Assembly: GCA_910577805.1 (NCBI GenBank) | Contig: CAJTOE010000036.1 | Coordinates: 1 to 17,329, forward strand | Length of the DNA stretch: 17,329 nucleotides | Reading direction: 5' to 3' | Source: an uncultured Oscillospiraceae bacterium | Lineage (GTDB): Bacteria; Bacillota; Clostridia; Oscillospirales; Oscillospiraceae | Shown here: piece after piece, positions 1-6,759 of the stretch | Position numbering within the stretch: position 1 is the first letter of the stretch | Layout of the letters: each line of letters starts with the position of its first letter | Position numbers and translations under genes: made by a program | The notes under the pieces: model-generated | Databases searched by the model: none | What the model was told of the DNA's origin: nothing | Seen by the model: the letters and a program-made list of their open reading frames with translations, nothing else

Positions 1-1
1 C

Positions 2-124
2 AAGCACGAGGACGAGCTGCAAGCGGCCCGGACCCGGATGGGCCAGATGAAGCGCCAGCTTGAGGCGGAGAGCCTGAACCGTATGATGGAGGCCATTGTG
101 GCCAGCCAGGAGGTGGCAGTATGA
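2..124 (+). CDS. C-terminal tail of an unknown protein (5' truncated)
   Basis: The frame is open from the left edge to a TGA at 122-124, giving the last 40 residues of a protein whose start lies outside the window. The tail is rich in K, E, R, Q and M with hydrophobics at roughly helical spacing, so it is probably a long amphipathic helix or coiled coil. No catalytic motif is visible and I do not recognise the family. Its stop overlaps the next gene's start as ATGA (121-124), which points to co-transcription and translational coupling with the flippase-like gene. The call as coding rests on the frame, the overlap and the ribosome binding site of the next gene sitting inside it. Confidence 0.6.
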   Translation, partial: KHEDELQAARTRMGQMKRQLEAESLNRMMEAIVASQEVAV

Positions 125-1248
125 TTTCGGGAAAAAAGAACGCCCTGGGCATTGCGCTTTTGATGCTGCTGATGGCAGTGACCGGCGTGATCGTCCTCCG
201 GGGCCAGCCCCTGTCCCTGCTGGGGGCCGCTCTGAAGCAGCTCCAGCCCCAATATATCCTGCTGGCGCTGGGCTTCATGTTCGCCTATGTGAGCTGTGAG
301 GCCCTCTGCACCAAGCAGATTTTAGGCCGTCTGGGCCACGCCGCACCGTTCGGCCGGTGCCTGGGGTACTCCTTTGTGGGCTTTTACGTCAGCTCCATCA
401 CCCCCTCGGCCACCGGCGGACAGCCCGCCCAGATCTACTACATGAGCCGGGACCAGATCCCTGCCGCCCACGGCGCGCTGAACATGATGCTCATTGCGGC
501 CTGCTATCAGATCGCCACCCTGCTCTGGGGCGGAGCGGTCTGGTTCTTTGTGCCGGGGCTTTCGGGGCAGATGCGGGGCGGACTGGCGGTGCTGCTGCTC
601 TACGGGGGCAGTATCATGATCGCCCTGACCGCGGGCATGGCGATGGTCATGTTTCTGCCTCACGCGGCCCGGAAAATCTGCGGCGGGGTTTTACGGCTTC
701 TGGCAAAACTGCGCATCATCAAAAACCCCCAAAAAGCCTGGGAAAAGCTGGAGCTGCAGCTGGCCGAGTACGCCAAGGGCGCACAGTGCATCAAGAAGAA
801 CCCCGGCCTGACCCTGCGGGTGCTGGCACTGTGTCTGGTCCAGCTTGGGATGCTGTTCAGTGTGCCCTGGGCGGTGTATCTGGCCTTTGGGCAGTCCGGA
901 TACACCTGGGCGCAGGTGGCCGGGACCCAGGCGCTGGTGACGCTGGCGGTGTGCAACCTGCCTCTGCCCGGCGCGGTCGGCCCCGCCGAGGGAAGCTTTG
1001 TTTCCGCGTTCCAGTTTATCTTTGGCGCGGCGCTGGTGACTCCCGCTATGCTGGTCTCCCGTGGAATCAGCTTTTATACGTTCCTGCTGCTCAGTGCGGG
1101 GGTGGCCGTGGCGGTCCATCTGCGCACCAGCCGGGAAATCCGGGAACGGACGCTGCGGGAAATGACCGCCAACTCCGAAAAGCGGCGGGTCAAGGCCGTG
1201 AAGCGTTATCTGAACACCCGCAGCGGCCCGGAAGGGATGGTGCTGTGA
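121..1248 (+). CDS. Flippase-like integral membrane protein (UPF0104 / LPG-synthase transmembrane-domain family)
   Basis: A 375-residue polytopic membrane protein with about eight hydrophobic segments and a basic C-terminal tail. Two family signatures are present: SSITPSATGGQP at residues 91-102 and PLPGAVGPAEGSF at 281-293, as in the membrane half of MprF (lysyl-phosphatidylglycerol synthase/flippase) and the YbhN/AglD group. The soluble aminoacyl-transferase half of MprF is absent, so this is the flippase-like module alone. A role in moving or modifying a lipid or lipid-linked glycan is inferred; the substrate cannot be read from the sequence. The start is ATG 121, with AGGAGG at 108-113 seven bases upstream and a 4-nt overlap with the preceding gene. 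Confidence 0.88.
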   Translation: MISGKKNALGIALLMLLMAVTGVIVLRGQPLSLLGAALKQLQPQYILLALGFMFAYVSCEALCTKQILGRLGHAAPFGRCLGYSFVGFYVSSITPSATGGQPAQIYYMSRDQIPAAHGALNMMLIAACYQIATLLWGGAVWFFVPGLSGQMRGGLAVLLLYGGSIMIALTAGMAMVMFLPHAARKICGGVLRLLAKLRIIKNPQKAWEKLELQLAEYAKGAQCIKKNPGLTLRVLALCLVQLGMLFSVPWAVYLAFGQSGYTWAQVAGTQALVTLAVCNLPLPGAVGPAEGSFVSAFQFIFGAALVTPAMLVSRGISFYTFLLLSAGVAVAVHLRTSREIRERTLREMTANSEKRRVKAVKRYLNTRSGPEGMVL

Positions 1249-1268
1249 GAAGAAGTGTTCTGCTAAAA

Positions 1269-1298
1269 ACAGCGCAGTTTCGGCTGCGCTGTCTTTTT
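1269..1298 (+). terminator. Rho-independent terminator after the flippase-like gene
   Basis: A perfect 9-bp stem ACAGCGCAG (1269-1277) / CTGCGCTGT (1284-1292) encloses a 6-nt loop and is followed by CTTTTT (1293-1298). It lies 20 nt past the stop of the flippase-like gene. Confidence 0.88.
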
Positions 1299-1321
1299 CA
1301 CCCTTATGGGCGGAGGAGGGG

Positions 1322-1356
1322 AAAAAAGAGAAGCAGCCCCTCACAAGCTGCTTCTC
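1322..1356 (-). terminator. Rho-independent terminator of the murA-to-rubredoxin operon
   Basis: On the minus strand a perfect 10-bp stem (1347-1356 pairing with 1328-1337) with a 9-nt loop runs directly into six Ts (1322-1327). It sits 20 nt beyond the stop of the rubredoxin-fusion gene and is separate from the plus-strand terminator at 1269-1298, so the two convergent units each have their own stop. Confidence 0.9.
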
Positions 1357-1375
1357 CGATTCTCTCCAACCGTTC

Positions 1376-1987
1376 TCACATACGCTCAAAATCAGAGGCC
1401 GGGTGCTTGCACAGCGGGCAGATAAAATCCGCCGGCAGCGGCCCCTCGTGGACATAGCCGCAGACCTTGCACACCCAGCGTTCCCCGCTCTCCGCCGGCT
1501 TGGCCTGGGGCTTGGGCTTGATGTGGGCCTGATAATAGGCGTAGGTAGCGCTGGGGTCGCCGGACAGCACGTCCCCATCCAGCACATCCGCCAGGAACAG
1601 CGTGTGGCTCCCCAAATCCATGGTGGACACCGTGCGGCAGCTCAGATAGGCATTGACCCCCTGGGTGATATAAAACAGGCCGTTCTCCCCCCGGACCGCG
1701 TCCGGGAAACCGGCGAACTTGTCCGTGTCCCGGCCGGAGGAGAACCCGAACTGCTGGAACAGGGAGAAGGGGGCCTGCTCCGACAGGATGGACAGATTGA
1801 ACCGGCCGTCCCGCAGGACCATATCGTGGGTATAATTGGACTTGTTTACCGCAATGGTCAGGCGGTTGGGGGTGGTGGTGACCTGCGTGGCGGTGTTGAT
1901 GATGCAGCCGTTGTCCTTGTCCCCCTCGCGGGCGGTGAGAACGAACAAGCCGTAGCTCAGGGCGTACATGGCTTTCTGGTCTTTCAT
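1376..1987 (-). CDS. Flavin reductase-rubredoxin fusion (high-molecular-weight rubredoxin type)
   Basis: 203 residues in two modules. Residues 1-155 are a flavin reductase-like FMN-binding split barrel (opening YALSYGLFVLTAR). After a K/P-rich linker (about 157-170), residues 171-203 form a rubredoxin with Cys173-x2-Cys176-Gly-Tyr and Cys190-Pro-x-Cys193. Only 13 residues separate the cysteine pairs, as in the rubredoxin of rubrerythrin rather than the 29 of classical rubredoxin. The Moorella protein of this layout (Hrb) passes electrons from NADH to a flavodiiron protein that reduces O2 or NO. A similar role is inferred; no flavodiiron gene is in the window. The start has AGAGGT about eight bases upstream. 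It is the last gene of the operon, 13 nt after rlmH. Confidence 0.9.
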   Translation of the reverse strand: MKDQKAMYALSYGLFVLTAREGDKDNGCIINTATQVTTTPNRLTIAVNKSNYTHDMVLRDGRFNLSILSEQAPFSLFQQFGFSSGRDTDKFAGFPDAVRGENGLFYITQGVNAYLSCRTVSTMDLGSHTLFLADVLDGDVLSGDPSATYAYYQAHIKPKPQAKPAESGERWVCKVCGYVHEGPLPADFICPLCKHPASDFERM

Positions 1988-2000
1988 ACTGTTACCTCTT

Positions 2001-2483
2001 TCATTTATGATAAGGAGAGCCCTCCTGAATTTTGAACCCCCGGTAAATCTGCTCCAGCAGCATCACCCTGGCCAGATGGTGGGGAAAGGTCATGGGAGAC
2101 ATGGACAGCTTTGCGCTGGCCTCCGCTTTCAGTCCCTCGTCCAGGCCGTAGGACCCGCCGATCAAAAACACCAGCCGCCGGGTGCTGTTCTGCTTCCAGG
2201 CGGCCAGCAGCTGGGCCAGCTCCTGGCTGGAGCGCATCCGCCCCTCCACGCAGAGGGCCACCAGATTGGCGTTGGGCGGGAGCTTGGCCCGAATGGCCGC
2301 AGCCTCCCTGCGTAAAGCCCCGTCGATCTCCCCCTGGGAGGGATTTTTCGGCAGCTTTTCTTCCGGAAGCTCCGTCAAAACCAGCTTGCAGTAGGGGGAG
2401 AGCCGCTTTTGATACTCCTGGGCCGCGTCAATGTAAAACTGCTCTTTTAGCTTTCCCACGCAGAGGATATGTATACTCAGCAC
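2001..2483 (-). CDS. rlmH: 23S rRNA (pseudouridine-1915-N3) methyltransferase RlmH
   Basis: 160 residues, the normal size of this small SPOUT methyltransferase, which methylates pseudouridine 1915 in helix 69 of 23S rRNA on assembled 70S ribosomes using S-adenosylmethionine. It opens VLSIHILCVGKLKE. The SAM-binding knot loop FLIGGSYG is at 106-113, and the typical C-terminus includes LLEQIYRGFKIQEGSPYHK (142-160). The chosen start is GTG at 2483-2481, with GGAGGAG ten bases upstream; upstream in-frame starts would only add a low-complexity extension inside the walJ gene. The GTG overlaps the walJ stop by 7 nt (2477-2483), so translation is probably coupled. Confidence 0.95.
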   Translation of the reverse strand: MLSIHILCVGKLKEQFYIDAAQEYQKRLSPYCKLVLTELPEEKLPKNPSQGEIDGALRREAAAIRAKLPPNANLVALCVEGRMRSSQELAQLLAAWKQNSTRRLVFLIGGSYGLDEGLKAEASAKLSMSPMTFPHHLARVMLLEQIYRGFKIQEGSPYHK

Positions 2484-3280
2484 AGTGCGATCTCCTCCAC
2501 AACGGACACGGTTCCGTTTTCCAGCCGGAACAGCGGTCCCCGCTCCTGCTCCGGAGCCACCGAGAGGTGGACGGGACGGCCCAGCGATTCCAGGGCCTGG
2601 GCGGCGGCGGCTCTGGCCCGCTCCGGGGTGTTGTTCTCCTGGGACAGGTGGGCCAGCACCACGGCCTGACTGCCTCCGGCGGCGGCCAGCCGGGCCAGCT
2701 CCGCCCCCTCCTCGTTGGACAGGTGTCCGTACAGACCTAAAATCCGGTCTTGCAGATAGAGCGGGTAGGGGCCACTGCGCAGCCACTCCACATCATGGTT
2801 GGACTCGGAAATCAAAAGGTCGATGCCCCGGACCGCGTCCCGGACCGGCTGGCTCAGGTGGCCCAGGTCGGTACACAGCGCGAAGCGCATCCCGTCCCCG
2901 GTGACCCGGTAGCCCACGCTGCCCGGCGCGTCGTGGGGGGTGGGGAAGCACTCCACACGCAGCTCCCCCACCTGCTCCTCCTCCCGGACCTCCTCCACGT
3001 TCAGCTCCGGGAACCGGCGCTGGAGCGCCCAACCGGTCTGCCGGGTGGCCCGGATAGGGCAGCGCAGGCGCTTGGACAGCACCCGCAGGCCCGCGATGTG
3101 GTCGGAGTGGCCGTGGGTCACAAAAACCGCGGACAGCTCCTCTGGGCTTACCCCCAGGTCCCCCAGGGACCGGGTGATACGCCGGGCGGAGATACCCGCA
3201 TCGATCAAAATATAGGTTTGTCCGCAGCAGGCCAGCAGACAGTTTCCCTTGGAGCCGCTGGCCAGGGTACATACAACCAT
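2477..3280 (-). CDS. walJ: WalJ/YycJ-type MBL-fold metallo-hydrolase
   Basis: 267 residues of metallo-beta-lactamase fold. The metal ligands are visible: HGHSDH (His56, His58, Asp60, His61), His116 in PTPHDAPGS, Asp138 in CTDLG, and His211 in LAHLSQENNTPE. The opening CTLASGSKGN and the SESNHD segment (158-163) are typical of WalJ/YycJ. In Bacillus and Staphylococcus this gene sits in the walRK cell-wall regulon operon just before rlmH, and loss affects wall and DNA-replication timing; a double-strand 5'-3' exonuclease activity has been reported for the family. Here it is next to rlmH but without walRKHI. The start is ATG 3280, with GGAGGT 5-6 bases upstream; a longer in-frame start at 3448 would lie inside the preceding gene. 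Confidence 0.88.
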   Translation of the reverse strand: MVVCTLASGSKGNCLLACCGQTYILIDAGISARRITRSLGDLGVSPEELSAVFVTHGHSDHIAGLRVLSKRLRCPIRATRQTGWALQRRFPELNVEEVREEEQVGELRVECFPTPHDAPGSVGYRVTGDGMRFALCTDLGHLSQPVRDAVRGIDLLISESNHDVEWLRSGPYPLYLQDRILGLYGHLSNEEGAELARLAAAGGSQAVVLAHLSQENNTPERARAAAAQALESLGRPVHLSVAPEQERGPLFRLENGTVSVVEEIALC

Positions 3281-3293
3281 AGAACCTCCGTGC

Positions 3294-3698
3294 TTAGATC
3301 TCCATGGGTCCGGCCTGAAGGATCTCGATCTCCCGGCAGAACAGATGGATGATATTATCTTCGTCATCAAAAATATGGAACTTCCGGCCCGGACTCTGCT
3401 CCGGGTCCTGGCTGACCTCAACGGAAAAGCCTGCGATTTGAAATTCACCGAAGATGGAAAAGGCGCTGATATTCCGACACAGCAGAACGACCTGGAGGCT
3501 TCCGTCCTGCGCCGCCAGGGTCAATTCCAGATTATGTATCTCCAGCCAGCTTTCGTAGTCGTAATCGGTGTACATCCGGAACCCGGTCAGCAGGTCCAGC
3601 GTACTCCAGCTGGAGAATTGGGGGGCTTCTTGGAGGAGTTTGTCCAGATTTTTGATCGCGTTGAACTGCTCCTGGAAACTGCGGGAAGCTGCATTCAT
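3294..3698 (-). CDS. Unrecognised 134-residue protein in the murA operon
   Basis: The protein is acidic and soluble, with no signal peptide or membrane segment. Its N-terminal third looks helical (residues 1-30, FQEQFNAIKNLDKLLQEA), followed by alternating hydrophobic strands (about 55-130), which suggests a small alpha/beta domain. I do not recognise a family and assign no function. ATG at 3698 is preferred: AGAGGG lies ten bases upstream, whereas the in-frame TTG two codons earlier (3704) would leave only four. It lies 37 nt after murA and 13 nt before walJ on the same strand, so it is almost certainly co-transcribed and translated. Its place among cell-wall genes hints at a related role, but that is association only. 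Confidence 0.75.
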   Translation of the reverse strand: MNAASRSFQEQFNAIKNLDKLLQEAPQFSSWSTLDLLTGFRMYTDYDYESWLEIHNLELTLAAQDGSLQVVLLCRNISAFSIFGEFQIAGFSVEVSQDPEQSPGRKFHIFDDEDNIIHLFCREIEILQAGPMEI

Positions 3699-3735
3699 GA
3701 TCAAAACGCCCTCTCTTATGTCGAATGTCGGAAAC

Positions 3736-5028
3736 TCAGCCCGCTTGACTGTTCACCTCGTCGTCAGGCACGTATACGACCTGGATGTCCGCCCCGACGG
3801 CAGACAGCTTTTCCACAATGGACTCGTAGCCGCGCTCTATGTGATGGATGCCGTCGATGCTCGTCACGCCCTCCGCGGCCAGACCGGCCACGATCATAGC
3901 GGCTCCTGCCCGCAAATCGCAGGCGTGGACCGGCGCGCCGGTGAGGCGGCGGACCCCCTCGATGACAGCCACCTTGCCGTCCACCTGGATCTGCGCCCCC
4001 ATGCGGCGGAACTCGTCCACGTATCGGTAGCGGCTGTCCCAGACGCCCTCGGTCAATACGCTGGTCCCCTGGGCCAGGCACAAGACCGCGGCGATCTGGG
4101 GCTGCATATCGGTTGGAAAGCCCGGATAGGGCTGTGTCTTTACGTTGGTGCGGTGGATGGGACCGGTGCGGCGGACCACCACGGAGTCGTCCCGCTCTTC
4201 CACGTCCACGCCCATCTCCCGCAGCTTGCCGGTGATGCACTCCAGGTGCTTGGGGATGACGTTCTGGATGAGCACCTCGCCCCCGGCGGCGGCGATGGCG
4301 GTCATATAGGTGCCCGCCTCGATCTGGTCGGGGATGATGGAGTAGCACCCGCCCTGGAGGCTGTCCACCCCTCTGATTTTAATGGTATCTGTGCCGGCCC
4401 CCATGATGTTGGCTCCCATGGAGTTCAAAAAGTTGGCTAAATCCACGATATGCGGTTCTTTTGCGGCGTTTTCGATGACGGTCATACCGTCCGCCAGCGC
4501 CGCCGCCAGCATGATGTTCATGGTGGCCCCCACAGAGACCATATCCAGATAGACCTGCCCGCCGGACAGACGGCCATCGGGCACCTTGGCTTTGATAATC
4601 CCGTTGACCACCTCCACCTGGGCGCCCATGGAGACGAAGCCCTTGATGTGCTGGTCAATGGGGCGGCCGCCCAAATCGCAGCCGCCGGGCATCGGCACCT
4701 CCGCCCAGCCGAAGCGGCCCAGCAGAGCGCCCACGATATAGTAGCTGGCACGGATTTTCCGGGCCGTGCTGTGCGCGATTTTCCGGTTGCGAACGCCGGA
4801 GCAGTTGATTTCTACGGTGGTACGGTTGATGGTCCGTACCTGAGCGCCTAAGTCCTGCAAAATCTGTAAAATCAGCGTCACGTCGCTGATCTGGGGGATA
4901 TTTTCAATGCGGCAGGGACCGTTGACCAGAAGTGCCGCAGGGATGATCGCCACAGCGGCGTTCTTAGCGCCGCTGATCTGAATCGTACCGCGCAGGGGAA
5001 CTCCGCCCCGAACCTGATACTTTGTCAA
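3736..5028 (-). CDS. murA: UDP-N-acetylglucosamine 1-carboxyvinyltransferase MurA
   Basis: 430 residues, the usual length. The enzyme transfers enolpyruvate from PEP to UDP-GlcNAc, the first committed step of peptidoglycan synthesis, in the cytoplasm. Visible motifs are SGAKNAA with Lys22 near the N-terminus and the active-site loop PGGCDLGGRPIDQHIKGF with catalytic Cys117. That cysteine is the one attacked by fosfomycin, and an Asp here would give resistance, so the enzyme should be sensitive. The chosen start is TTG at 5028-5026, with GGAGAGGG seven to eight bases upstream; it gives the normal N-terminus TKYQVRGGVPL. An in-frame ATG at 5133 would add a 35-residue hydrophobic extension with no family precedent. 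It is the first gene of a five-gene operon. Many Firmicutes carry two murA paralogs; which one this is cannot be told. Confidence 0.95.
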   Translation of the reverse strand: MTKYQVRGGVPLRGTIQISGAKNAAVAIIPAALLVNGPCRIENIPQISDVTLILQILQDLGAQVRTINRTTVEINCSGVRNRKIAHSTARKIRASYYIVGALLGRFGWAEVPMPGGCDLGGRPIDQHIKGFVSMGAQVEVVNGIIKAKVPDGRLSGGQVYLDMVSVGATMNIMLAAALADGMTVIENAAKEPHIVDLANFLNSMGANIMGAGTDTIKIRGVDSLQGGCYSIIPDQIEAGTYMTAIAAAGGEVLIQNVIPKHLECITGKLREMGVDVEERDDSVVVRRTGPIHRTNVKTQPYPGFPTDMQPQIAAVLCLAQGTSVLTEGVWDSRYRYVDEFRRMGAQIQVDGKVAVIEGVRRLTGAPVHACDLRAGAAMIVAGLAAEGVTSIDGIHHIERGYESIVEKLSAVGADIQVVYVPDDEVNSQAG

Positions 5029-5147
5029 AATAGCACCCTCTCCAAAACGATTTAAGATGGGATTTTTAGATATATACAGCGCAAAACACGCTATAAGTAA
5101 CACAAACAAAGGTGGGCTGCCAGAGCAGCGCACACTGAAACAGATAC

Positions 5148-5176
5148 ATTATAGCACTATTATGTCCACATGGCAA
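5148..5176 (-). promoter_or_regulatory. Sigma-A promoter of the murA operon
   Basis: On the minus strand TTGCCA (5176-5171, 5 of 6 consensus) and a perfect TATAAT (5153-5148) are separated by exactly 17 nt. Transcription would begin near 5141, leaving a leader of about 110 nt before the TTG start of murA. In that leader I see only a weak 5-bp hairpin (5116-5129) and no clear riboswitch or attenuator. The remaining 5177-5252, between this promoter and the hemW stop, holds no convincing terminator, so some read-through from hemW is possible. Confidence 0.85.
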
Positions 5177-5252
5177 CGAAAATTGCGCGTTCTTCCGGAA
5201 TTTCGTGCAAAGCGTTCAAAAGCCCCGGAAAAACCCGGCGGAAGTTCCACGA

Positions 5253-6413
5253 TCAGCCGCCGCCGGCTTCCAATTCCTGGCGGGCCAGCAGTCCGGCAAT
5301 GAGTTGGTTGGACACAAGAAAGCCCTCCGGGGTCAGCCGCCACCGGCCCAGAACGGTCTTGACCGCCCAGCCCCGGCACTGATACTGCTCCAAAAGCCGC
5401 TCCAGAGGCTCGAAGTCCCGGAAAAAGGTCCGGCGGTACTCCCACTCCTCGATTCCGGCGGCGGTGCGCAGCCGGAGCATCAGATATTCCGCCGCCCGCT
5501 CGTTGAGGGAAATGTCCTGCTCCTCCTCCAGGGCCGGACTGCCGGACTGCACGCCTGTCAGGTAGGCTTCCAGGTCCCTGGGGCAGGAGGTGCGCCGGCC
5601 GGCGAAGTCGGAGTGCGCCCCAGGGCCGAAGCCCAGATAGGGCCGGGTGAGCCAGTAGCGCAGGTTGTGCCGGGATTCAAATCCATTTTGCGCAAAATTA
5701 GAAATTTCATACTGCCGGAAACCGGACTTTTCCAAAAAATCCACCGTCCACAGATACAGGTCCGCCTGGAGGTCGTCGTCCGGGAGGGATTCGCCCGCCT
5801 CCACCCGCCGGGCCAGGGGGGTGTGCTCCTCCACCTTGAGGCCGTAGCAGGACAGGTGCTGGGGCTGAAGGGCGACGGCCTGGGACACGGTGGCCTGCCA
5901 GCTCTCCAGGGTCTGGCCGGGGAGGCCGTAAATGAGGTCCAGGGAGACGTTTTTGAACTTGGCCTTTCGGGCGGCGCACACCGCCTGGACCGTCTGCTCC
6001 GCCGTGTGGGGGCGGCCCACGGCCTGCAATTCCCCGTCCTGGGCGGACTGCATCCCGATAGACAGCCGGTTAAAGCCCCCGGCGCGGAGCTTGGCAAGCA
6101 TTTTCAGGCTGACGCTGTCCGGGTTGGCCTCCAGGGTGATTTCCGCGTCCCGGTCCAGCTTATAATATTTCTTCACCGCCGCCAGCAGGGCCAGCAGGCG
6201 TTTTTCTCCGAACAGGCTGGGGGTGCCGCCGCCGAAATACACGGTATCCACCGGGCAGTGGGCGGTGCAGGCCGTCTGCTTCAAGTGGGCCAGCAGGGCG
6301 TTTTGATAGGCGTCCATTTGCTCCTCCCGGCCCGCCAGCGAGTAAAAATCACAGTACGCGCATTTCGAGCGGCAGAAGGGAATGTGCAGATAAAGCCCCA
6401 GCTTGTCTCCCAT
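5253..6413 (-). CDS. hemW: HemW-type radical SAM protein (HemN-like, heme chaperone family)
   Basis: 386 residues. The radical SAM cluster motif is Cys14-x3-Cys18-x2-Cys21 followed by Asp-Phe; HemN proper has a further cysteine where this has Phe, which favours HemW over coproporphyrinogen dehydrogenase. Also visible are GGGTPS (61-66), EANPD (95-99), NRLSIGMQS and the IYGLPGQT segment typical of the family, plus a C-terminal HemN-like domain. HemW binds heme and is proposed to insert it into respiratory enzymes; many databases call such proteins oxygen-independent coproporphyrinogen III oxidase. No other heme genes are present here. The start is ATG 6413, with GAGG about nine bases upstream. 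The gene is probably its own transcription unit. Confidence 0.93.
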   Translation of the reverse strand: MGDKLGLYLHIPFCRSKCAYCDFYSLAGREEQMDAYQNALLAHLKQTACTAHCPVDTVYFGGGTPSLFGEKRLLALLAAVKKYYKLDRDAEITLEANPDSVSLKMLAKLRAGGFNRLSIGMQSAQDGELQAVGRPHTAEQTVQAVCAARKAKFKNVSLDLIYGLPGQTLESWQATVSQAVALQPQHLSCYGLKVEEHTPLARRVEAGESLPDDDLQADLYLWTVDFLEKSGFRQYEISNFAQNGFESRHNLRYWLTRPYLGFGPGAHSDFAGRRTSCPRDLEAYLTGVQSGSPALEEEQDISLNERAAEYLMLRLRTAAGIEEWEYRRTFFRDFEPLERLLEQYQCRGWAVKTVLGRWRLTPEGFLVSNQLIAGLLARQELEAGGG

Positions 6414-6478
6414 AGACGGACACCTCGTTTTCCATTTGTACCCGTTCAGGCTATTTTACAGCCCGCTTGTACCACTCT

Positions 6479-6507
6479 ATTATAATACAAAAGCAATGAT
6501 TTGAAAA
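6479..6507 (-). promoter_or_regulatory. Probable promoter of hemW
   Basis: On the minus strand TTTTCA (6507-6502, 4 of 6) and a perfect TATAAT (6484-6479) are 17 nt apart. The predicted start near 6472 would give a leader of about 60 nt before the hemW ATG at 6413. The -10 box is convincing; the -35 box is weak. Confidence 0.6.
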
Positions 6508-6543
6508 GTGGGAGCGGAATTTTTTTGTTCAATTTGTTGGGGT

Positions 6544-6627
6544 CCCCCTCATCCGTCACGCTTCGCGTGCCACCTTCCCCCGTGAGGGGGAAGGTGCCGC
6601 CGCCGCAGGCGGTGACGGATGAGGGGG
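6544..6627. repeat. 84-bp intergenic palindromic repeat with cloverleaf (four-way) folding
   Basis: The outer arms CCCCCTCATCCGTCAC (6544-6559) and GTGACGGATGAGGGGG (6612-6627) are perfect 16-bp inverted repeats. Between them are three smaller hairpins: CACGC/GCGTG (6557-6569, sharing bases with the outer arm), an 11-bp stem CACCTTCCCCC/GGGGGAAGGTG with a GTGA loop (6571-6596), and CCGCC/GGCGG (6600-6612). It carries no transposase and no clear target-site duplication. Its shape and terminal CCCTCATCCGTC sequence match short palindromic intergenic repeats I recall from Oscillospiraceae genomes; it is probably one copy of a dispersed REP/MITE-like family. The 6414-6681 gap otherwise holds the hemW promoter. 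Confidence 0.85.
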
Positions 6628-6681
6628 AAGCCAAAGGGCTGCTCTACTTTCTACAAAATCGCAAGCCAGCGATAATAAATA

Positions 6682-6710
6682 TTGACAAGCAAGCCGATAT
6701 GTAGTATGCT
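6682..6710 (+). promoter_or_regulatory. Promoter of the small secreted-protein gene
   Basis: A perfect TTGACA (6682-6687), a 17-nt spacer, then TATGCT (6705-6710, 4 of 6). The start would be near 6717, about 43 nt before the ATG at 6760. It lies 54 nt downstream of the cloverleaf repeat, so the gene has its own promoter outside the repeat. Confidence 0.75.
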
Positions 6711-6759
6711 CTAAATACAAATCATTGGCCGATGCGAATAAAAAAGGAGGTTCCCTTTT

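Noticed and set aside
5200..5252. A terminator after hemW
   Set aside because: Only weak CCGG-type stems with interrupted T-rich sequence are present; too poor to call.
5205..6485. A 426-codon open frame antisense to hemW
   Set aside because: hemW on the other strand has full family motifs; the antisense frame is Gly/Gln/Pro/Arg-rich, has no recognisable motif or ribosome binding site, and arises from GC-biased third codon positions.
6465..6492. A loose GCTTGTA/TACAA(AA)GC dyad around the hemW -10 box
   Set aside because: The arms are short, unequal and AT-rich; not above chance without conservation data.
6544..6627. Reading the palindrome as a Rho-independent terminator for hemW or as IS ends
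   Set aside because: It lies upstream of hemW, not downstream, has no T-run after the stem on either strand, and there is no transposase or target-site duplication.
6501..6704. A 67-codon frame through the cloverleaf repeat
   Set aside because: Its middle is the translated palindrome and it lacks a ribosome binding site; non-coding.
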